The notes beneath the pieces were generated by a model, which was not told the DNA's origin, did no database searches, and saw only the letters and a list, made by a program, of their open reading frames with translations. Shown here piece by piece: positions 49,574 to 60,940 of a stretch of 64,000 nt of DNA. The stretch is from Zygnema circumcarinatum (Eukaryota; Streptophyta; Zygnematophyceae; Zygnematales; Zygnemataceae): contig CM074806.1 of assembly GCA_037447605.1 (NCBI GenBank), positions 914,190-978,189 on the forward strand, given 5' to 3'. The first letter of the stretch is position 1. Each line of letters starts with the position of its first letter. The translations under genes and the position numbers were made by a program.

Positions 49574-49741
49574 CTTGCGCTGCTACAAACACGCAGTCGA
49601 CTATTTACGATTGTCGTTGCTTTCAGATAGCCTATCCGACAACCTTCAGGTGCACAAGAAAGCCAAAAGCAATGGTAGCGAGAGGGAAAGCACGCACACT
49701 CGCGCAGAGGACAGTCAAACCCATGCACGGTAAAGAAAGCC

Positions 49742-49758
49742 TTTTGGCGCCAATTTTT
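49742..49758. promoter_or_regulatory. Palindromic E2F-type site upstream of GCP3
   Basis: ttttggcgccaattttt contains the plant E2F consensus TTTSSCGC on one strand (TTTGGCGC) and TTGGCGCC on the other. It lies about 170 bases before the proposed GCP3 start, fitting a cell-cycle-expressed gene. Binding is inferred. Confidence 0.5.
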
Positions 49759-49836
49759 GGGCGGTGCGTTTGAACCTTTCAATCTGAACTTTGCCCTTCG
49801 CAGGTTCATACTTTCTCTCCATAAAATTCCAGAATT

Positions 49837-50441
49837 AGGGGGACTCAGACATTGACCATCGCCGAATCAATTTAGTAAGCCTGTCGTGCGAATTAAGCAT
49901 CGGCTAGGTACAGGGGGTCCTCGTCATATTTTCCACCTTCAACAGTCCGTCGCCAATAAATTCGCACCGATTTTGCCGAAACCACCTTTTTGTACGGTAA
50001 CTTTGTGTTAGCCGTACTATTTGTACTATTCGTACTATTCGTACTAGCCGTACTAGCTGTACTAGCCGTTACGGGCTTAAGCAAAACTCCTAATCTCCCC
50101 GCACGTGCCGCCGTAAGAGGCGCTCGCTCTTCTTCCTTTTTTTTGGCTTCGATACGATACGATACGATACGATACTATCGGTACTCACCGTACGAGCCAT
50201 AGTAACCGATACGGTACGATACGGTACGATATGACAACAAACTATACGATACGATACGTACGGCTTTACATGAACACTAACAGAATTCCGCTCGCCTATT
50301 GGTAACACGGACCTTCTATTTGCCAAAAACAATATTTTCGCCCGGTATTTGCCGAAACCAGGTGGAAAATATGACGAGGACCCCCTGTACACGAAACTTT
50401 GGCTTTTAGTATACTAAATTCGGGAATTTAGTACGGCCCCT
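49837..50441. mobile_element. AGGGGG-family TIR element with degraded right end
   Basis: The left end AGGGGGACTCAGACATTGACCATCGC matches (with changes) the termini of the elements in the copia bodies. ATT occurs at both edges (49834-49836 and 50442-50444). The right end (ggcccct) lacks the long inverted match, so the outer boundary is less secure. It encloses the separate element at 49911. Confidence 0.55.
49911..50387. mobile_element. 477-bp TIR element, TA target duplication
   Basis: Perfect 28-bp terminal inverted repeats begin CAGGGGGTCCTCGTCAT, flanked by TA on each side (or GTA/TAC). A TA duplication suggests the Tc1/mariner group. The interior has runs of gtactattc/gtactagcc (50000-50065) and gatac microsatellites (50150-50265). 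No transposase frame. Non-autonomous. Confidence 0.8.
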
Positions 50442-50444
50442 ATT

Positions 50445-50912
50445 TGCAGCCGCGGAACTTACCTTCAAAACTCCTCGAGGATTGTCCAATGGCGACATGC
50501 CACGTTCAGAATTCGTACACGTGGTGGCGTATATCCATTGGAATTTGGAGGTTTCACTTTTTGGTCCTTTCATGTCCTGGTTTCGGTACCCGTTTTCTTA
50601 CCGAAATCACAAACCGAGCTCGATTCGGGTTTTCTTTAAAGCAAAATCTGGAAGCCAATAAGAGCACGTCATATGGCCATTTGCTTTACACGTGGCCTAA
50701 TCGCCTACTTTCTAGCATATCCAGTTTAGGCCAACGCGACAGCTCGTATTAGGGCCTGCATTCATCTGGAAACAATTGATAACTTTTTCTGACGTTTGTG
50801 CACGTCAGCAGCCCAGGCTCGCGCGCAGGATAGGATAGGATAGGATTTGCGAAGGAACAAAAAGGGGGAGAGCTGAACGCAGAGAACGAGGAGGGAACGA
50901 GACACTCGAACA
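50445..50912 (-). repeat. Inverted-pair module, copy 1 (upstream of GCP3)
   Basis: Read on the minus strand it begins tgttcgagtgtctcg and ends ggctgcaaat. It aligns end to end with 60941-61410 at roughly 70-75% identity by eye. Shared words include gcgcgcgagcctgggctgctg, gaacgagctgtcgc/tacgagctgtcgc, gccacgtgtaaa, cttattggcttcc and gtggcatgtcgccattggac. It contains G-boxes and CCAAT boxes and points toward GCP3. Confidence 0.8.
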
Positions 50913-51328
50913 CTTTTATCACTTCAAGTCAACCAATGCAAGTTCTCATTTCGCTTATCACTCTTATTTTTTTAAAAATTTGGGATTGGGATTCCTCACA
51001 ACTGGTTACTATCTGCATCAAGTACCAACGTGTTAATGTCCTTTCCTCTCTCATAAGCCCTGAGTCTTAAAGAGCATGAAGTTGGTCAAATGTCCTACGT
51101 ATTACTGGAGGATTACGCATCATATTAGTGCTCTGTGCTGACCTCTTTCCATTCATACAAGTCCGCCAAATTTATTCAAACTATTTTGATGGGAGCTGCA
51201 ACTAACAAAATCTCTTCATGAGAGCAGGAAACCCATTGCTTGCAAACTTATCCTTAGCAAGCACAAATGTGCCTTAAAAGCCAACCGACTAAAGAAGCAC
51301 ACTCATCCCCTACCTGCCAGTGAAGTCT

Positions 51329-53024
51329 TCACAGCAGCTTTAGGTGGCCAGTGATGTCTGCTATAATCTCGTCTGGCCCTGCCATCACCACAATATCCTC
51401 CATTCAGATTTGTCGAAAGCAGTTGCACTTTTCTTTTCAATATGGCTACTTAGAATATGTAGCACAACAATTTTGCCACTCCAACACCTGACATGCTAAG
51501 AGAGGAGGACATAACTGTCATTCTATGCCACCAACAAGCCATTTGTGGACGCCATTCACATTGCAAGGACCTGATAACAGTCCAGGCAGAGTAGTAGCAT
51601 TCACACGGAAACGCTGAATGAACAGGATGCGACTGTTTCAAAGACGACGCAGTCCGAGGGACGACGGATATACTGCCGTTGAAAGAAGGATTTTGGCAAA
51701 CCAACTGATTACAACAATCACACAATGTTTTTCATTCCTGACCATTAACGCGATACAACAAGCAGGGTTGAGAAAGTCTTACCGAGTATGGCCATGACGG
51801 TCCTTGAGTCTGCACACAGCAGCAGGTAAAAAGCACTTGCCAAAATCACGGCTCTTTTCTATTGTCCTCGCTAGACATACAGGAAACAGGAAGCTACATG
51901 AGCAGGCAGCGACAAGACTTAGCGTGAAGTAGTGGCTGGTGAAAAAAACTTACTTGGAGCAATTTGTGTCCTGCCAGCATCAACGGTGACATGCGTTGGC
52001 ACTCCTGCACTTGCCGCTTTCTTCTGCATTACAATTGGATCCGGAATTAGTAAAGGACTACAAGCGATATTGAGGTTCTTACGTAAGCAGTACGAGCACT
52101 TTGAGCTCCATCTAATACACTACTTTGCTGTGTCGATGGCACAAAGCAGCAGGATGAGCTTTGCCATTTCGCCAACAACCATCAACTGGCAAAGTCTAGT
52201 GGTAAGGATATGACTACATTGCTGCAAGCTTACGGAAGAAATGACAAACCTGTAAAGAATTAAGCTCCTCTTCACTTTCCACCTTTGTAACCACCTTGAC
52301 CTGCGCGCTTTCTTCCCACCTGTATAGCGTCCAGAGCTTCCGGCAACTGTTTGTGTGTTTAAAGAAGGCAGGTGCAAGTGCTCTGCCCACCAATTCCTGC
52401 AACTTGGCTGCATTTCCTTGTGAAAGAGGAATACCTGTACAATGATAGCGGGGCTCGCCGCAGAAGTTTCTTATACAGCCCTAAAGTAGCATGCCTGCCT
52501 TTCAGAGAAACCAAAAAGCCAAGTGAGCTTAGATGAGAGACTCTGTGACAACAGGAAAATTTTCTGACATACAGCACAGCCGAGCTGCATAACAATGGGC
52601 ACAATATTGCAACCAAATTGAGGAACAGCACCCTCACCCGCACTGGGCCGCAATCTTTCCTTTGCCCATTTTTAGGTCATTGCGCACCACTAGAACCTGC
52701 ACTGCCCTCCATCCAGAGGCCAAGAAATTTCAGTCCACCCCTTGCCCGCTCAGCTTGCTCTGTAGCATAATCAGGGGTGCTGTGCTAGGTGCAGCTCTTC
52801 ACCATTCTGAAATCCTCGTGCAGCTCGGCCAATTTCTCCACCTCCAGAGGTTTTTCTTGACTTCTCCCTGTACCAGTAGCCTCGTCCGGCTCTCCATCTA
52901 GATCCTCCATCATCAAAACCGCGTAGTACTGTCTGCGTGCATAGACCAAGCCCAGAGCAAAAGCCGCTGCTCCGACTGCTAGCAGACAGACTGCACCTGC
53001 TGGCGAGTTCAAAGCTGGTGCCAT
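51329..53024 (-). CDS. PTH2: Peptidyl-tRNA hydrolase 2, membrane-anchored
   Basis: PTH2 frees tRNA from prematurely released peptidyl-tRNA. Seven exons (53024-52803, 52696-52638, 52494-52435, 52319-52250, 52023-51954, 51809-51783, 51378-51329) join in frame to 185 residues. The first exon encodes an N-terminal membrane helix (GAVCLLAVGAAAFALGLVY) and an acidic linker, as in human PTRH2. The catalytic domain follows with VLVVRNDLKMGKGKIAAQC, GHATLGLYKKL, VKVVTKVESEEEL, THVTVDAGRTQIAP and the C-terminal DITGHLKLL. The conserved Lys, His/Cys region and DAGRTQ loop are present, so it should be active. Separated from the divergent TLDc gene by ~430 bases. Confidence 0.93.
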
Positions 53025-53139
53025 CCTGTATGCGTATAATTCAAGAAAATGCACACAGAAATTCCCTCTTCTACACCCTCCTCCTCCCCTCGCCCCAATC
53101 TCCCGTCCCTTGCCCCTTCTCCTCACCTTAACCTTTGGA

Positions 53140-53215
53140 AAGAGGATAAAGTCATGAAAACCCTAAAAACCCACTTTAATAAAGTCACGAATGCTTTAAT
53201 AAAGTTACAGAAATC
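53140..53215. promoter_or_regulatory. ATAAAGTCA motifs in the PTH2/TLDc divergent promoter
   Basis: gataaagtcatg, aataaagtcacg and aataaagttaca occur at about 53143, 53177 and 53195. They resemble the words in the divergent region at 31860-32012. Function unknown. Confidence 0.5.
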
Positions 53216-53451
53216 CCTTGTAAAGTTCCGACTTCTTGAACAGGATGCACTTTATTCGTGCAGATTATGTACGGTATCATACGGAGAATATGCAGACGTG
53301 TCTATAGGCGTACGGACGAAGTCGGCGCATGAGCTGTACGGTCCCCGCGTGTCAGCCAATGGGCAGCACTCCACTTGCAGGGAGGACGAGAGATTGAGGC
53401 AGGAAGGGAAGGAGGGAGCCGGTGAGGAGAGGGGAGCTAGGCAGAGGCGCT

Positions 53452-56400
53452 ATGGGAAATAAGCAGACGAGAAGCCCGGAGTTTGAGCAAGCCATGAAGT
53501 GAGCACTCTCTCTCCCTATCCCCTCTCTAATTCTATCCCTCTCTCCTCCCGTCACCCTATTGATGCATTCAGCCTTGTTTCCTTGCACCTCCACCTGTTT
53601 CAGTACTCAAGAAACTACAACTATGTAGTGTTGAGATCTTTTGAACAGGCTCACGATAGAATTATTACGTGTTTCTGCCGTCATTTTCGGTTCTATAATT
53701 GAAGGAAGAGTAAGGATAATTTGGGTGGTGCATATTTTTCAGGCAGTTTTCAGAGAGTGCGCTGCAGGACCTTACACGGGAGTTTCGATCCATGGCTGCG
53801 CAATCTAGAAGCGAGGGCCATTACGTGATTGCTTCTGTTTTTCAGGTGCGAAAAGGATATTGGCTTCCTTTTAAAACAACAGCTTTTCAAACTTGAAAAT
53901 TTTGGTCGTTTTAAGTCCCGTGGTCTTCACGGCTTCCATCACTTCTCGTGGGGATAATTTACTCTGAAGTGAACCCAGATTTGGTTGAAAGGGAGAATAT
54001 GGTGTTAAACGACTCGACATTTAGCTAATGAACGCTGGTATTTTCTTTTCTTGATGAGTGTTTTAGCTCGCGCTCTAGAATGCTTATGATTACTTGATTA
54101 GGCGCCAATGAATGGCTGAGCTGCCATCACGCGAGACATAGAGATCTGCAGTTATGCTTGTTCCGAAGACAAAACTGCAACGATGTGTTTAGGACCCCTG
54201 AAACTCAAGATTGCAAGTTGAGCTTAGCTGAAGCCTGACGGAGAAACATGCAAATTTTTGGCATCGTGGGGATTAGGCTTACTATGGCATCCATGGCAGC
54301 TTGGGTGCACGATTGTTCGACATCATCACGCGGCACCGGCAAGACAAGTTCCTCAGTTTCGAGGATTTGGTGTTAGCTAAGGTGGGTAAGACTAGTTTGC
54401 TGAATCACACTTTTGTCGGCTGTAAGGTACATGCGTGGCAGTTAACAAGGAGCACAGGAGTGAGTGCAGGCTAAGTTTGTGATGGGGTCGCCTATGGAGC
54501 GGGAGGATTTTGCATGGGCTCTTATGGACCTCCTTAACGATGGCAGAGTCACGAGGTGCCTGCCTACTGCCCAATTCTCGATACATACATTTTTGAGTTA
54601 TTTTTACAAATGGGCAATAGTGTACGTGCATGCGATCCGAGGCCTGTTCTTACAGCGACCTGTACAAATCTGGGTTAGTGGTATCATGTCGTGCTTGAGC
54701 GATCTCTCTATCAGCAGATTGTAGACATCTGCGACAAAAAGGTGAACGTATTGAGCCCGAGTTGCATTAAATCATACACTGCTGTCATCTGTAGTTGCAT
54801 AGGAGCTCCTCTCTCTGGTGAAATTGTGTCGTTGCTCTCTTTTCATGCTGCATTTGAAAGGCTGGTTGCAAGTGAACGTTGCAGTAAGAGCCCTCTGCAG
54901 CAGCAGTTCATTTGAATTTTCTTCTTTTTCCAGATACAGCATGCTGAAAGTCCTTTACTCTCAGGGACCAGCGAACTTCTGCGAACTCCTGTCTGCCTGC
55001 CTGAAACCCTTGTCTGTATTTCATTACGCAGGACGAATGTGGAAGCAGTGGTCCTTTCCGTTTTGGAAACTGCACTTGGCCCGGAGGTGACGATTGAAGA
55101 GGACAGCTTGCGATCTTTTGTAAATGCGGTCCAGTTTTCAGAACAAGGGCGAGATGATAGGCACCTAGCAGCAGAAGCAGGAGAGCAGCGGGAGGGGCAA
55201 GGAGCTGAGGAGTGCATGACTAGGGAGGCTTTCAGCAGTTGGTGCCGTGCAGTCCCCAGCATGCGGCGAGTCTTGACCAGCCTCTTGACGGTCCCTGGTC
55301 AGGCATGCCAGGCCCCTCCCTCCCTCCCGCTCTCCCCTTCCCTTTGCTCCCCTTGCTCTCCTTCTGTACCAGTCTCTCCATCTCTCTCTCTCTCTCTCAC
55401 ACACACGCACACATGCAATCTGGTTGTAAGGGGACGCTTTTTATGACAGTTTACCTTGCTTTTACTTGCATGTGTCAGCATCACGATGAACTGCACCTTG
55501 CGTCCCTTTCTGTCTCAACCCAACTTGTTGTGAGCCTGTGCTTCTATGAAGTGCTTCTGGTGGCTGCTTGTTTGTGTTTTGCGTGTTGCATTACGCTTTT
55601 CATGCCAGCTCCTTATGGTACATATGGCGTTTGGCTCTGCTGCAGGCGCTGCAAAGGGAGGGGTGCCGCAGCTTTTAGTGCCGGAGGAGTTGGCAAACCG
55701 TACGTTGCTGCGGAGCGAGTATGCATGGCACGTTGGAGGGATGCTGCAGGAGAAGGACCTTCATCAATGGCTGCTTCTGTATCATTCAGCAGTACATGGA
55801 CACAGTTTCAACACCTTCATTGGCCGGATAAGGTACCCCACGTGCAAGACTTGCTGCTGAGAGGCAGAACAAGGAGACGTTGTACATTTATTTTGCGCTT
55901 GTTTTTGTTAGCTTGCTGATCAATATTAGCTGTGGCTACAGTGGCATTTCAGGGCCCACGATTTTGGTCGTACGAGATAAAGGAGGGGCCGTCTTTGGCG
56001 GTTTTGCATCCCAGCCATGGGAACGACACAGCGAGTTTTATGGCGATCACAAGAGCTTCATTTTTACTCTAAGTCCGAAAACTGTTACATATCGGACGTC
56101 AGGCGCAAACACAAACATCCAATGGGTGAGGACCATTTTTTTTTCTATTCTGGTCCAGTTTTTTACCATTTTTTTACCATATTTTGGCGCCCGTCCTACA
56201 ATACTGACTTGCGTTTCTATGCTTTGGTGTAGTGTGCCTTCAATTTTGTGTCTGAATCTATACCCAATGGAATCGGTTTTGGAGGCCAAATCGGCCATTT
56301 CGGCCTGTTTCTGGATTCCGGATTTGACCATGGACATTCACGTGCTTCAGTTACTTTCAACAGCCCTTCTGTTTCCTCGTCACCTTCCTTTGTTCCCGAT

Positions 56401-56559
56401 GTCATTGAGTGCTGGACAGTCCTCTCGTCTGCTGATGGTGAAGAAGGCGATAAAGCATCGACGAAGGCGTTGACAGGGACAATACTGGAACGCTTCCAAG
56501 AAGATAGGGCGGTGCTTAATATGGTGGGCATTGCCAACGCCAGCGAGAATACGGGCTAG
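53452..56559 (+). CDS. TLDc-domain protein with EF-hand-like region and myristoylation start
   Basis: TLDc proteins are linked to oxidative-stress resistance, V-ATPase binding and, for the MEAK7/TLDC1 type, membrane-associated signalling. The start MGNKQTRSPEFEQAMK has Gly-2 in an N-myristoylation context. Exons 53743-53845 and 54277-54381 add FQAYYGIHGSLGARLFDIIT and FLSFEDLVLAK; 54470-54555 adds an EF-hand-like end (MDLLNDGRVTR). After poorly resolved middle exons, 55.03-55.30 gives VEAVVLSVLETALG. The TLDc domain then occupies about 55646-56559: LANRTLLRSEYAWHVGGML, HGHSFNTFIGRI, PTILVVRDKGGAVFGGFAS, FIFTLSP, and GQIGHFGLFLDSGFDHGHS with the closing IECWTVL. An intact plant TLDc protein; the 54.6-55.0 kb exons are uncertain. 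Confidence 0.88.
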
Positions 56560-57396
56560 TCATATTTAGTCTTTTTGGGCCTAGTCGAAAGGTTTTGTAT
56601 GTCAAGTGGGTAATTGTGCTTGGGACTAGTACGATAATTGCTGGTAGTGTTGGAAAGCATACTATCGACTTTTTCCCGAGCCTTTGTATGTTATAGCTGT
56701 TTTTGAACACCACTAGAAAGGGGTATAGCTGATGATCGGCATTGATCTCACGGTGGCGAGGCCATCAAATGTACATGGACAAAATCAGTATGGGGAACCA
56801 CGAGGAACTGACTAAGAAGAGAGAGAGAAAGAAAGAGAATGAGAGAGGCCAATTAGCCAAGAGCCCACGTCTTGTGCAACCATGAATTCTTTGCCCGATA
56901 GGCCCTTGCCTCGACCTTGCCTCGACCTTGCCTCCATCATGAGAATTTCAGCGTCTAAGGGGCCTCGCTAAATCCGACCCAACGGTCATTGTACGGACAT
57001 ACCTTACAGTACCTTTTTTTCACGTGGGCCATTCATCGTCTGTCGCGTGTCGACGGCCACGACATATTCGCGTAATGCGTAACTGTAACTGTAGCTGTGA
57101 CGGGACGGCGGTTTTTGAGACCCGCATGGACCCGGAGTGCCACTAGCTCGTTTTCAAAAAGTAGGACTGCCACGTGACACCCATGCGGCCAACAAGCTGC
57201 CACGTGGGGCGTAATCGATGGCCAGCGGATTGCGCAGCACCTCCTGCCATTGGATGAAGGTTTGCGGTTTGCGGTTTGTAGTTTGCGGTTTGTGCTTTGC
57301 GGTTTGTGGTTTGTGGTTTGTGGTTTTTCGAGCGCGCTTCTGCAGTCTGCTGCATCATCTGCAGCCTTAGTGGGCAGTCGTCACTCGGGAGCGTCC
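56560..57396. promoter_or_regulatory. 5' region of the GDT1 gene with G-boxes and heptamer repeat
   Basis: Two CACGTG boxes (near 57172 and 57202) and a cacgtgggcc. At 57258-57330 about ten degenerate heptamers of the form ggtttgc/ggtttgt run up to ~70 bases before the start codon. No other gene recognised in this stretch. Confidence 0.55.
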
Positions 57397-60266
57397 ATGG
57401 CTGCTATGGCGCTGCTCCAGCCAACCGGGCAGGTCACCCTCCTCCCCGGCTATGATGCCAAGCCTCTGGCGAGCTTGGCGGCTGAGTCCTCTCTGCGGAT
57501 GCCACGTGGCGCTTCTACCTTTCCTTCTCTAGTCGGCAACAGAGGTCCGCAGAGGCATCTTGAGAGAGAAGGTGAGCTGATAGCTGTAGGTTAATTTTTT
57601 CGCTCCTTTAGGGTATGTGAAGAAAATGAAAGATTAAATGATGTTTTTTGCGCTTAAAGGGGGTTTTTTTTCTCCACTCGTGGCGCTTCGACAGAAAGGA
57701 GTATCTATGTGCAGTGCAGACATTTTACTTCTGCTTAGCCTTGATTCACTCTATGCGCTGTGGCGTTTGTCGAGCAGGAAGAATGCAATGGCGTCGCCGG
57801 TGCCCCTGCACTGGTACGCCTGTTGCGTCGGCAGCTGCGACTAGCAGCTCAGCTGGAGGAGGAGGCGAGTATGTGGCTAGTGAGAAAGAGGACGGCAGTG
57901 GCCAAGTGTATGTTCCGAATTCTTCCTTTAAATGAGCCTGTGTAATATAACTCACATATTCTTTCAGCTCTCTGTTTTGTTCGCCCACGCAGTCCATGGC
58001 TCCAGGGCTCAGCTGGAGCTTCTAAATGAGCTTAAGCTGCGTTGCTCTAGCTCCTAATGCAGGCGGCAGACCCTTTGGACAGGGTTTCTCCACAGAAGAC
58101 TCCCCCCAGCACGGCTATGCGTCTCCTGCAAATAACTATGGCTACTATTGGTGTAGCTGGACTGTTTGCGGCGGGTGCAACACTCGCGCAGGGGGGACCT
58201 GCGGCTCTTATATCTGCAGTTAGCAAGTCCGGCTTCACAGCCGCCTTTAGTCTCATCTTTATTTCAGAAATTGGCGATAAGGTGATGATCTCACATTCGT
58301 GTCACGAAGTTGCTTTCATCATTTCGTACTGCATGGAGGTCTTTCTGATATGGCACCATGAACGGTGTTAAATTCAGTATCCCTGCAAGTCCCATGGAAG
58401 GGAACCCTTCATGACGATACAGTTGTGGGGCGAGCAATGCTATGTTTTTAATTCCACAGCCTGAAATTGTGTGGTTTTTTGGGCTGCCTTTCGGACAGAC
58501 ATTTTTTATTGCAGCGCTGTTGGCCATGCGGCATTCACGCATCATGGTGAGCAAAAGATCTGCTGGATCTGTAGGATGATGGCTTCTGACATTCTTCTGC
58601 AATATATTTCTTCGCCTTCTTTGCAGGGGCGTATGGGGGTGTTGAAAAAACTTTTTGTATTTTTGCCCTTAAATTATCAAAGTAACGTGGCTGAATATCG
58701 TCGGACTGCCCAGAGTTGATTCTGACTTCATTGGAAGCACATGAGAAACCTACTTCAAGTTGCTTGAATGCACTCCTGCCTTACGAGCACGCAGAGTAGT
58801 TTGCTTTGTCTGCAATCTTATATGTCCCAATGGCTTGAGGTGTTTGATATGGCAGGTTTTGGCTGGGGCATCGACTGCTCTCGCTCTGATGTCAGTGATT
58901 TCAGTGGTCATTGGCCGAGTCTTTCGCAACCTTCCAGCGCAGCTGCAGACGAGTGAGTTAGTCTGCTTATCGAGTCCCTATGGCCCTATTGATGTACAAA
59001 TCGGCGCGACCGAATTGTTTGACTATGTTAAGGCCTGCTCGTCCTTCATCTGGAGATTATATTCGGCTGCACCTCCCTAGAGTTAGCACAGCTCCTTCGG
59101 ATTTTCCTTTCTGTCAGGGCAATTCCGTCTTTTCACCTATCACCGCATTTCTTCCGCCATTTTCTGAGTCTCATGCCTTCACTATGACGCAGCTTTTCCC
59201 GTCGGAGAGTATCTTGCTGTAGCATTGCTTGTATGGTTTGGTATACGCTCCATACGATCAGCTTTGGCCCTCCCAACTACGGCTCAAGCTGCCGCCAAGG
59301 AAGAGGAAGAAGCTGGTGGTGAATTGGCCGAGGCAGAGGAGTTTCTCAGCAAAGTGGAGGTGTGTCCCGCTTCCTACCCACTGTTAGACACATAATTATG
59401 AACTAATGGAATACTCCAGTTACACTTGGTTGCGGAATTTCATTTTGTCCAGTTTTCTCCTTTCTCCCATCTATTGGCATTCCATTTTCTGTCAAGTCCC
59501 TTCCACCCCCCTGATGTGCCCATGTGATTTCTACTGCAGGCAGACAAGATGAGCACTCCTCTGGGAGTCTTCAGCGAGGCTTTCACTCTCGTCTTTGTTG
59601 CGGTGAGGCCCTTCATTGCTAAGCTAACTGTGCGAAGAGTTTTTCCGTTTGATCAGTGTGGTGGCGTCGTTATGATAACGGAAGAGCTGCTATCCAATGG
59701 CTAATGGAATTCTTTGGCTCGATGCAGGAATGGGGGGACCGATCGATGCTTGCGACTATTGCCTTGGGTGCAGCTCAGGTGAGCATCTATTGACCTAGTG
59801 CTTGATGGACTCAGGGAGTCGAGGTGGTTGTGCATGGTTTGCTTGGAGAATTTGTGTATACTTTGTAATGCGGTTTGGGCTACCCTTATTGCTGCGTGAA
59901 CTCCTGACTTTAATGGACCATTTGAGGCACCTTGCAGTCTCCTGTAGGTGTGGCACTCGGTGCGAGCGTAGGCCATGTTGTTGCAACCGGCATTGCAGTC
60001 ATGGGAGGCGCGTTACTGGCAGAACATATCTCTGAAAGATTGGTATGTCTCTCTCACTCTCTTGCTGCCTCTATGTCCCGATGCAGACATGGCAGATTGG
60101 CTGGGAACTGCCAGCAGACACTCATCATCCTAAACTTGCTAACGCCATTTTTTTTCAGCTAATATAAGGTCGGGCTCCTTGCTATGTCACCTGGGTGCAG
60201 GTAGGACTACTGGGAGGCGTTCTTTTCCTGGTATTTGCTGTTGCGACCCTATGTGGCGTATTTTGA
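57397..60266 (+). CDS. Chloroplast GDT1/UPF0016 cation transporter (PAM71/CMT1-like)
   Basis: GDT1-family proteins move Mn2+ and/or Ca2+; the chloroplast members PAM71 and CMT1 supply manganese to photosystem II. Ten exons join in frame to 372 residues: 57397-57571, 57778-57905, 58063-58281, 58499-58546, 58856-58952, 59193-59359, 59540-59602, 59728-59778, 59938-60042 and 60201-60266. The N-terminus is a Ser/Ala-rich transit peptide (ASAAATSSSAGGGG). The two family motifs E-x-G-D-[KR]-[TS] are both intact: EIGDK joined to TFFIAALLA across an intron, and EWGDRS. Membrane helices follow each (LALMSVISVVIGRVF, YLAVALLVWFGI, GVALGASVGHVVATGIAVMGG, LLGGVLFLVFAVATL). An acidic loop (EEEEAGGELAEAEEF) separates the two halves. 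Localisation within the chloroplast is not resolved. Confidence 0.93.
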
Positions 60267-60940
60267 GTGAGCTATGCCGCAGAGGGCTGGCAGTGAGATC
60301 TTTTGTTTTTAACATAATTTGGAAGTCTGCGTAGAATTGAGCTGGTAGAAAAGTGGAGAATTTCTGGTTGGATGTCCTAAAAGGATGTCCTGGTTTCGCT
60401 CACGTCATTAGATTTGTGAAAAAGCGGCAATTGCAGATGAGGCGTGTTTTATTGTAGTGAGAGGCTTGCATGCTGTCAACCCTTCATCCGCGTGTGAATG
60501 GCTATCCGCCGACCGTGACCATGAACATGCAATGGCAACGGGCAGATGCAATCTTCAGTTTTTTGACGACTTTGTACGCCTCAATGTCCAAGGAGATAAA
60601 CACCATCCATTTTTGAAAGCCACTCTCAAAGGTCCCGTGTATGCGTCAATCAATGGAGTTGGAGGAGTTCACTCTTTGTTTCAAAAAGAGTAGTAAGAAA
60701 TATAGGGACCGATGACACGTTGCAAATGTTCAGTGAATTTGCTATAATTTTACTTCCAGTATAAAGTCTCGTTTTGTTTAATTTAAACCAAAGTTTTAAC
60801 CAAAGTTTTGTTTCAAGCACATGAAAGGCCTGTGGGGCAGCGAGCGCCGAATGTCGAGGAAACGCACACGTGCACCACAATTTATCCTCCTTATTGTGCA
60901 GTAACGGCGTCGTTTCGTGCTCCTTCAGGCCGACCTTCGG
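60267..60940. other. Intergenic 3' flank of the GDT1 gene
   Basis: No gene recognised. A 78-codon open frame at 60457 has no family resemblance or splice support. Confidence 0.4.

Noticed and set aside
50445-50912. The inverted-pair module as a solo LTR
   Set aside because: Its ends can be read as TG...CA, but neither copy has a 5-bp flanking duplication, a primer site or a polypurine tract nearby.
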